Source of the DNA: Plotosus lineatus
Taxonomy: Eukaryota > Chordata > Actinopteri > Siluriformes > Plotosidae
Length of the DNA stretch: 64,000 bases
Direction: 5' to 3'
Assembly: GCA_024760905.1 (NCBI GenBank)
Contig: CM045746.1
Coordinates: forward strand, 5,383,501-5,447,500
The notes beneath the pieces were generated by a model, which was not told where the DNA came from, made no database searches, and was given only the letters and a program-made list of their open reading frames with translations. Position 1 is the first letter of the stretch. Each line of letters starts with the position of its first letter. Positions 62,401 through 64,000 of this stretch are shown piece after piece. The translations under genes and the position numbers were made by a program.

Positions 62401-62944
62401 CCAGACCTGTGGGAACAAGCAGCAACAGTAGCACCTCCTCACAGCTCGGATCCCTGGGGAACTTCAGCTGATGTTCTGACAGCCATGGGTCCTGCTATCA
62501 ATGACCCCTGGAGCGCACCCACAAATGACTCCCAAGATTCAAATGTGAGTTCCGGTGATCCTTGGGGGGAATCTGCGGATAAAGTGAAAAACGATGGCAG
62601 TTCTTCCAACGACCCTTGGGGGGGATTACCAAATGAGAAGACATCACCTCCAGCAAACAACTGTCCATGGAGTAACTCGACAGAACCAACAAATGACAAA
62701 GGGTTAGTTAATGACCCCTGGGGCACGTCAAATGAGCCGGCAAAATCAGATCCTTGGGGTGCACCACTAGAGTCTGCATTAGAAGAGTCAGTCCTTAAAG
62801 CATCAGACCTCTGGGAGACACCATCGGAGCCACATTTGGTTAAGTCAGACCCATGGGCTGGAGATAATGGAAGTTCAATATTGTCAACCAATGATCCATT
62901 TAATGACGGCCCCAAAGCTGATAAGGACCTGTGGGGCACAGTCG
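31377..62944 (+). CDS. epsin-family endocytic adaptor, 3'-incomplete gene of six coding exons
   Basis: Spliced coding exons 31377-31445, 40043-40198, 60836-60964, 61914-62025, 62139-62302 and 62380-62944 give 398 residues plus one base. Residues 1-155 are an ENTH domain, with amphipathic helix-0 residues [14 protein letters not shown] and the signature [14 protein letters not shown]. Known epsin PIP2 contacts are kept: R8, K11, R25, N30, R63, and K68/H72, which are shifted by one. Residues 156-210 are a charged linker; 211-398 hold seven DPW motifs. Epsins bend PIP2 membranes and link cargo to AP-2 and clathrin. Usual UIMs are not recognisable, and NPF motifs would lie beyond the window. Divergence after the first half of ENTH prevents choosing among EPN1, EPN2, EPN3 or a lost paralogue. 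CLINT1 fits much worse. Confidence 0.85.
31466..33329 (-). mobile_element. LINE-D1: 5'-truncated LINE with an uninterrupted 602-codon RT frame
   Basis: The minus-strand frame 31512-33320 is open for 602 codons. Motifs in order are [61 protein letters not shown] and [13 protein letters not shown] (near 32250), then a C-terminal segment ending [14 protein letters not shown]. The endonuclease is absent, so the copy is truncated rather than active. The 3' end, near 31466, shows the CTTCCGCTTCATCCAGGGTC motif common in fish genomes. The intact frame suggests a young insertion. Confidence 0.9.
33325..33667 (+). mobile_element. LINE-D2: short 3' fragment in opposite orientation
   Basis: It reads [13 protein letters not shown] and [12 protein letters not shown] with disruptions, and ends CCCCGGATTCAGCGGAAGAA. 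It is an inverted counterpart of 31466-31805 and starts where LINE-D1 stops. Confidence 0.8.
33754..34059 (+). mobile_element. Tigger-like MITE end plus (AT)n(AC)n tract
   Basis: It starts CAGTAGGCCCCTGTTATTCG after TA, the inverted form of the ends at 24622, 49743 and 51122. It runs through AT-rich sequence into (AT)n(AC)n at 34011-34059. Confidence 0.55.
34347..34921. mobile_element. 575-bp non-autonomous element with TIRs and TA duplication
   Basis: The left end CAGACGCTCCCCAGGTTACCAA and the complement of the right end, CAGACGCTCCCCAACTTACC, are inverted repeats, flanked by TA on both sides (34345-34346 and 34922-34923). No transposase is encoded. TA duplication places it in the Tc1/mariner/pogo superfamily, and it shares its ends with the pogo-like elements at 12785 and 55783. 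Confidence 0.7.
35131..35170. repeat. (TG)n(TA)n tract at the left edge of Tc1-b
   Basis: A TG run followed directly by a TA run; the next base belongs to Tc1-b. Confidence 0.8.
35171..36523 (+). mobile_element. Tc1-b: Tc1-like transposon, left end lost in a microsatellite
   Basis: The transposase remnant runs from ATG 35300 to TGA 36245-36247. An in-frame TGA lies near 35390 and another defect near 35480. From 35507 the frame is open for 246 codons and keeps the full DDE core: [25 protein letters not shown] and [12 protein letters not shown]. The DNA-binding region has the same short junction ([13 protein letters not shown]) as Tc1-a. The right TIR is complete and ends GAGAAGGACTAG. The outer left TIR of about 200 bp is missing. 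Confidence 0.88.
36522..36583. repeat. (TG)n(TA)n tract between Tc1-b and Tc1-c
   Basis: A TG run then a TA run, bounded by transposon sequence on both sides. Confidence 0.8.
36584..36874 (-). mobile_element. Tc1-c: 3' end of a Tc1-like element
   Basis: The minus strand contains the last codons of the transposase and the long TIR (TTTCATATATTTTAGAGTCA). Both ends are replaced by TA/TG tracts. Confidence 0.8.
36882..36940. repeat. (TA)n tract
   Basis: TA repeats with interspersed TG, joining Tc1-c to LINE-B6. Confidence 0.8.
36941..38168 (-). mobile_element. LINE-B6: 5'-truncated LINE-B copy
   Basis: It holds the RT half only: [20 protein letters not shown] at its 5' edge, [38 protein letters not shown] and the C-terminal [15 protein letters not shown] small deletion near 37920 shifts the frame. 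Both ends lie in TA/TG tracts. Confidence 0.88.
38169..38310. repeat. long (TG)n(TA)n tract
   Basis: Mainly TA with TG and CATG interruptions. Long poly-Tyr/Ile frames across it are artefacts. Confidence 0.85.
38379..38566. repeat. 86-bp near-perfect inverted repeat (hairpin)
   Basis: Arm 1 (38379-38464) and arm 2 (38481-38566) are complementary at 84 of 86 positions around a 16-nt loop. Each arm also contains the smaller palindrome GGTGGTGAAACCACC. The flanks are unrelated AT-rich sequence and microsatellites. No coding potential is seen. It may be a fold-back element or MITE core. Confidence 0.9.
38571..38646. repeat. (TG)n(TA)n tract
   Basis: Mixed TG and TA runs immediately after the hairpin. 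Confidence 0.75.
38690..38840 (-). mobile_element. pogo-like element end
   Basis: CGTACTACGTAGGTACGTCT to GTAAGTCGGGGAGCGTCTGT corresponds to 29444-29600 (inverted) and 59485-59630. A TG/TA tract follows (38841-38911). Confidence 0.5.
39000..39350. repeat. dispersed repeat fragment
   Basis: 39060-39310 is an inverted match in parts to 17895-17990 (CAGCCAGAGCTGGGAGAAAA). Its class is unknown. In both places it abuts the same Tigger-like element. Confidence 0.4.
39416..39862 (-). mobile_element. Tigger-like (pogo) DNA element, deletion derivative
   Basis: The minus strand has a transposase start at about 39650 ([18 protein letters not shown], stop after about 50 codons). The end GCGAATAGCCAAGGGCCGAC lies near 39835. 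Homologous to 17446-17875 and 50444-50929. Confidence 0.6.
40043..40198 (+). CDS. epsin-like exon: ENTH signature region
   Basis: The acceptor is GTGTTTTCTAG|GTG and the donor AAG|GTGAGG. Its 52 codons in phase 0 encode [33 protein letters not shown] and NWRHVYK, the most conserved part of ENTH. The RLND-KNW loop is one residue shorter than in EPN1-3 as I know them. Confidence 0.92.
40199..41662. other. start of the 20.6-kb intron, with a SINE family 1 copy at 41035-41240
   Basis: 41035-41240 (+) carries GGTGTACTGGTTAGC, TTCTCCCCGTGCTTG and TTTCCTCCCACAGTCCAAAG, typical of SINE family 1. The rest shows no gene. Confidence 0.5.
41663..44230 (-). mobile_element. LINE-B7: decayed LINE-B copy with internal deletions
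   Basis: Both family ends are present (TTCTTCTTTTCCTTTCGGCT at the 3' end; CCCTCATGGCTGCATT at the 5' end), but the RT core is deleted between about 42095 and 42215. Endonuclease, linker and RT entry are readable in short, frameshifted pieces. It is the most degraded LINE-B here. Confidence 0.85.
44231..44484. repeat. AT-rich spacer ending in an (AC)n(AT)n tract
   Basis: 44231-44423 is AT-rich, with short repeats of CATTAATACACTATTAA. 44424-44484 is AC then AT repeats. Confidence 0.6.
44485..47654 (-). mobile_element. LINE-B8: near-full-length LINE-B copy
   Basis: Both ends are present. The 482-codon frame 46130-47578 covers the 5' part, endonuclease ([38 protein letters not shown]) and linker. 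RT pieces lie at 45684-46046 and 44891-45694, with FADD changed to FADDIAIC context. The C-terminal piece is 44559-44906. Frameshifts lie near 46135, 45710, 44925 and elsewhere. Microsatellites abut both ends. Confidence 0.9.
47655..47713. repeat. (TA)n tract
   Basis: Almost pure TA joining LINE-B8 to the Tigger-like element. Confidence 0.85.
47714..48063 (+). mobile_element. Tigger-like (pogo) element end
   Basis: It starts CAGTATGCTCTTCCCTATTC after TA. A broken transposase start lies near 47920 (ACTCAAACGCTATGCGTCTT). It continues into the fold-back structure. Confidence 0.55.
48064..49033. repeat. fold-back structure enclosing an L2-like LINE endonuclease fragment
   Basis: The left arm 48064-48300 is inverted relative to 48778-49033: CGTTTGTTAAACATGCTACA, AACAAAGAAACAATTTGACT and AAAACATGAACAAACAAA occur in both, on opposite strands. 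The right arm has about 65 extra bases. The loop (about 48400-48700, minus strand) encodes [20 protein letters not shown], a LINE endonuclease start. Confidence 0.7.
49034..49427. other. unassigned non-coding stretch
   Basis: This unique-looking, moderately GC-rich segment lies between the fold-back and the tandem duplication. No gene or RNA was recognised. Confidence 0.3.
49428..49597. repeat. two tandem 85-bp units
   Basis: GGTACTGTACTGGAATAATA begins at 49428 and again at 49513. The two units differ at only a few positions. Confidence 0.85.
49598..49743 (-). mobile_element. Tigger-like MITE end
   Basis: It ends CGAATGTCGAGGGCCTACTG before TA, like 24622. The following 49744-50440 shows no recognised content. 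Confidence 0.5.
50444..50929 (-). mobile_element. Tigger-like (pogo) element with transposase N-terminus
   Basis: The minus frame 50689-50504 reads [14 protein letters not shown], then [20 protein letters not shown] and [11 protein letters not shown]. This is the basic leader and first helix-turn-helix of a pogo/CENP-B-type transposase. The rest is deleted. The end GCAAAATAGTCAAGGGCCTAC lies near 50920. An AC tract sits at 50712-50735. Confidence 0.7.
50930..51125 (-). mobile_element. Tigger-like MITE end
   Basis: It ends GTGAATAACAGGGGCCTACTG before TA. The following 51126-51738 is AT-rich intron with nothing recognised. Confidence 0.5.
51739..53056 (+). mobile_element. hAT-type transposon remnant with TIRs and 8-bp TSD
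   Basis: The 1,318-bp element starts CAGGGGTCGGCAACCT and ends AGGTTGCCGACCCCTG, exact 16-bp terminal inverted repeats. TACTATGA lies immediately outside both ends (51731-51738 and 53057-53064), an exact 8-bp target duplication typical of hAT elements. The + strand holds the C-terminal half of a hAT transposase: [32 protein letters not shown] and [16 protein letters not shown] further piece, [17 protein letters not shown], is at 52865. The N-terminal zinc finger and catalytic region are missing. It resembles the transposase ancestor of GTF2IRD2/ZBED5-type genes (Charlie group). Confidence 0.92.
53250..55735 (-). mobile_element. LINE-F: decayed non-LTR retrotransposon
   Basis: On the minus strand, 5' to 3': an endonuclease start ([19 protein letters not shown], 55290-55200), an endonuclease end ([19 protein letters not shown] and [14 protein letters not shown] near 54640-54770), a linker, an RT remnant (AFDTVS near 53650) and a C-terminal [19 protein letters not shown] segment near 53520. 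Many frameshifts and deletions are present. It is distinct from LINE-A to LINE-E. Confidence 0.8.
55783..56560 (-). mobile_element. pogo-like non-autonomous element, end lost at Tc1-d
   Basis: It begins CAGATGCTCCCCGACTTATT and follows the same order as 12785-13468, including CTTTCAAGTGCACAAGAGTG near 56145 and the inverted transposase start region near 56380-56500. Confidence 0.6.
56567..58472 (+). mobile_element. Tc1-d: 5'-truncated Tc1-like element split by LINE-B9
   Basis: The open frame 56571-57020 covers the C-terminal half of the transposase: [16 protein letters not shown] and [12 protein letters not shown]. The right TIR is interrupted at 57245 by LINE-B9 and resumes at 58426, ending GAGAAGGACCAG before TA. 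Confidence 0.88.
57246..58410 (-). mobile_element. LINE-B9: 5'-truncated LINE-B in the Tc1-d terminal repeat
   Basis: It holds the RT half: [35 protein letters not shown] and the C-terminal [29 protein letters not shown] occurs at 57231-57245 and 58411-58425, an exact 15-bp TSD. Confidence 0.92.
58493..58528. repeat. (CA)n tract
   Basis: Pure CA dinucleotides at the 5' edge of LINE-E. Confidence 0.85.
58529..59395 (+). mobile_element. LINE-E: 3' end of an L2-like LINE
   Basis: The protein reads [34 protein letters not shown], a frameshift near 58718, then [18 protein letters not shown] and [16 protein letters not shown]. This is the C-terminal end of an L2/CR1-type reverse transcriptase. 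The 3' UTR ends in AATAAAGCTG and a TATCT tail (59377-59395), as L2-type elements do. Confidence 0.85.
59396..59474. repeat. (TG)n(TA)n tract
   Basis: TG then TA repeats directly after the LINE-E tail. Confidence 0.85.
59485..59900 (-). mobile_element. pogo-like element end and Tigger-like transposase fragment
   Basis: 59485-59630 matches 38690-38840, ending GTCGGGGAGCGTCTGTA. From 59640 the minus strand has [18 protein letters not shown], the start of the Tigger-like transposase. The following 59901-60211 is unremarkable. Confidence 0.5.
60212..60287 (+). mobile_element. solo right end of a hAT element
   Basis: GGCTCTTTGAACTTTTTGGG to GGGTTGCCAACCCCTG matches the right terminus at about 53020-53056 with a few changes. 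No left end is nearby. Confidence 0.65.
60288..60434 (-). repeat. SINE family 2 head portion
   Basis: CTTTGATAACCCACTTAGTG, a degenerate B box and CCAGGTCGCCACTGCCCC align with the head half of the copy at 4262-4617. The hAT end abuts its broken side. Confidence 0.65.
60435..60835. other. intron before the third coding epsin exon
   Basis: No element or gene recognised. It ends in a polypyrimidine tract and TTTGCAG. Confidence 0.5.
60836..60964 (+). CDS. epsin-like exon: ENTH helices 4-6
   Basis: The acceptor is TTTCTTTGCAG|TCT and the donor CAG|GTACCT. Its 43 codons in phase 0 read [16 protein letters not shown] and [11 protein letters not shown]. The middle ([16 protein letters not shown]) differs strongly from EPN1-3, where this stretch is a conserved ENxxxxQTLKDFQ-type segment. 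Confidence 0.92.
60965..61913. other. intron between ENTH exons
   Basis: AT-rich, with no element ends seen. The acceptor is TCTTTAG. Confidence 0.5.
61914..62025 (+). CDS. epsin-like exon: end of the ENTH domain
   Basis: The acceptor is TTTCTTTAG|GGT and the donor AATG|GTAATG. It has 112 nt ending in phase 1. It reads [20 protein letters not shown] and [11 protein letters not shown], matching the ENTH helix 7-8 region of epsins. Confidence 0.9.
62139..62302 (+). CDS. epsin-like exon: charged linker
   Basis: The acceptor is TTTTTTAG|CC and the donor ATT|GTGAGT; 164 nt, phase 1 to phase 0. It encodes a helix-prone Lys/Glu-rich end ([20 protein letters not shown]). In EPN1-3 the region after ENTH carries UIMs of the form L-x-x-A-x-x-x-S; no copy is visible here. 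The [13 protein letters not shown] stretch may be a decayed one. Confidence 0.85.
62380..62944 (+). CDS. epsin-like exon: DPW-repeat (AP-2/clathrin binding) region
   Basis: The acceptor is GTCTCTTAG|GGA and the donor TCG|GTATGT; 565 nt, ending in phase 1. Seven DPW motifs are present (SDPWG, NDPWS, GDPWG, NDPWG twice, SDPWG, SDPWA). It also has three DLW, one NCPW and one NDPF. In epsins DPW and DPF motifs bind the AP-2 alpha appendage. The frame runs on past the donor to a stop at 63010, but the strong donor argues for splicing to exons outside the window, where NPF motifs would be expected. Confidence 0.88.
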
Positions 62945-63205
62945 GTATGTACAAGGCATGGATAACACTACTTGCTAATAAATTAATTACTGATGTTGCC
63001 AAAGCTGCTTGATGTACAGTTGTGGTCAGAAGTTTACATGCTCTCATCATGGGCATGAATTTGGGTGCTGGGTCAAAGGTTTACTTACAGTGCTGTGCAA
63101 AAGTTTTATGCACATGTAATGGAATTATGTAATGGAATGGTGTAGAACAAAGTTTCCTTTTATTTACATATAATGACGTTAAATTGAACATCACAGAAAA
63201 ATTCC
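62945..63205. other. intron with Tc1-like terminal fragments
   Basis: TACAGTTGTGGTCAGAAGTTT (63015) and TACAGTGCTGTGCAAAAGTT (63089) resemble two different Tc1-type termini. The second appears to continue beyond the next element, at 63717 and after. Confidence 0.45.
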
Positions 63206-63209
63206 GAAC

Positions 63210-63716
63210 CCTACATTCCGTGCCATAAGGCACACCGGATCATAAGGCGCAACGGCGATGCACGATGCCCCCCCCCCCCCCCAACCCGACCATACATACC
63301 GTGCACCACATTATAAGGTACATTAAACCAAACAAAAGTCTCACAATAACTTTCAACATGGTTCAGCTGTAACAATTTAAAACAATAAACTCACTTTTTA
63401 AGTTCATTCCTCTTACACAAATCCATCAAGTTCTTCATCTTCACTGTCGGAGTTTAACAGTTGAGCGAGTTGGACATAAAGCCCGGATCCTTCTAACTTA
63501 CGACCTGTTGACACCAATATCTAGTGGTTGGAGTTCTTTGGTTAATCCACCGGGATGATGGTAAGCACTGAATTAGTTTGCTTCACTTGGGTTTTTACAG
63601 TGTCATTGAGATGGAGCCGAGGCTGCATCCTCGCATAAGGCGCAGATTGGATTATAAGGCGTACCGTCAGCGTTTTTGGAAGATCAAAGGCTTTTGGGTG
63701 CGCCTTATAACAGTAA
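63210..63716 (-). mobile_element. pogo-like element with a DDE transposase fragment
   Basis: Both ends carry inverted ATAAGGCGCAC-type sequence (63225-63250 and 63640-63710). On the minus strand around 63500-63565 the frame reads HHPGGLTKELQPLDIGVNR. This matches the P-G-G-L-T-x-x-L-Q-P-L-D motif, including the last Asp of pogo/CENP-B-like DDE transposases. Only fragments remain. Confidence 0.65.
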
Positions 63717-64000
63717 TAAATTAAACTAATTCAGTATTAGGTGTGACGATGATTCTTTGTTTAAAAATATAAAACCATCAGGTCCAGTTTGTGCAGTTTT
63801 ACAAATCCAGTGTCTACCAGGTCTCTTACAGAACCAACCACAGGTCTCCTGAAATTGTTGACTGTTGCACTTGATTTTTTATTTACATGTAAATCGCAGC
63901 AGCTTCATTATATTTTTTTATCTGAAAAGTTGTCTCTTATACATATACTGCTTTCATTATTCACATCCTGTACTAACATTTTTTTAATCTAACATTTCAT
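63717..64000. other. intron, probably the remainder of a Tc1-like element
   Basis: AAAACCATCAGGTCCAGTTT and nearby sequence look like Tc1-type non-coding terminal sequence continuing from 63089-63205. No exon was recognised. Confidence 0.35.

Noticed and set aside
63000..63012. Stop codon after the DPW exon as the true end of the epsin protein
   Set aside because: A strong donor (TCG|GTATGT at 62945) precedes it, and the extra residues look like intron translation. Intron retention cannot be fully excluded.
62439..63056. 205-codon minus-strand frame rich in QGS
   Set aside because: It is the antisense shadow of the DPW-repeat exon, whose + strand frame, splice sites and epsin similarity are clear.

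Overview
This is vertebrate nuclear DNA, most likely from a ray-finned fish. The coding exons are small, have good splice sites and are separated by introns of up to 20.6 kb. The rest is dense with Tc1-like, pogo/Tigger-like and hAT elements, tRNA-derived SINEs, several non-LTR retrotransposon (LINE) families and long (TA)n/(TG)n tracts. I cannot name the species.

Two host genes are visible, both on the + strand. At the left edge (1578-1773) is the last coding exon of a protein-kinase gene, probably STYK1-like. Most of the remaining window belongs to an epsin-family endocytic adaptor. A possible promoter and non-coding first exon lie near 3079-3224. Six coding exons follow, at 31361-31445 (ATG at 31377), 40043-40198, 60836-60964, 61914-62025, 62139-62302 and 62380-62944. 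Together they encode an ENTH domain, a short charged linker and a block of DPW motifs. The gene runs off the right edge.

The introns are layered repeats. One LINE family, called LINE-B here (about 3.1 kb, APE-type endonuclease plus reverse transcriptase), occurs at nine loci in both orientations, with one further tandem 3' fragment. Target-site duplications (TSDs) resolve several nestings: LINE-B1 and a SINE inside LINE-A (3981-10592), full-length LINE-B4 inside LINE-B3 (18759-24327), and LINE-B9 inside a Tc1 element (56567-58472). Other elements are LINE-C (26051-27905), the opposed pair LINE-D1/D2 (31466-33667), LINE-F (53250-55735), an L2-like LINE-E (58529-59395), four Tc1 copies, a hAT element with an exact 8-bp TSD (51739-53056), many TA-flanked non-autonomous DNA elements, and remnants of THAP and BED-type zinc fingers.

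The most striking structures outside the genes are a nearly perfect 86-bp inverted repeat with a 16-nt loop (38379-38566), a fold-back of about 970 bp (48064-49033), and the epsin itself, whose linker lacks recognisable ubiquitin-interacting motifs. I saw no prokaryote-type system, CRISPR array, rRNA gene or free-standing tRNA gene.
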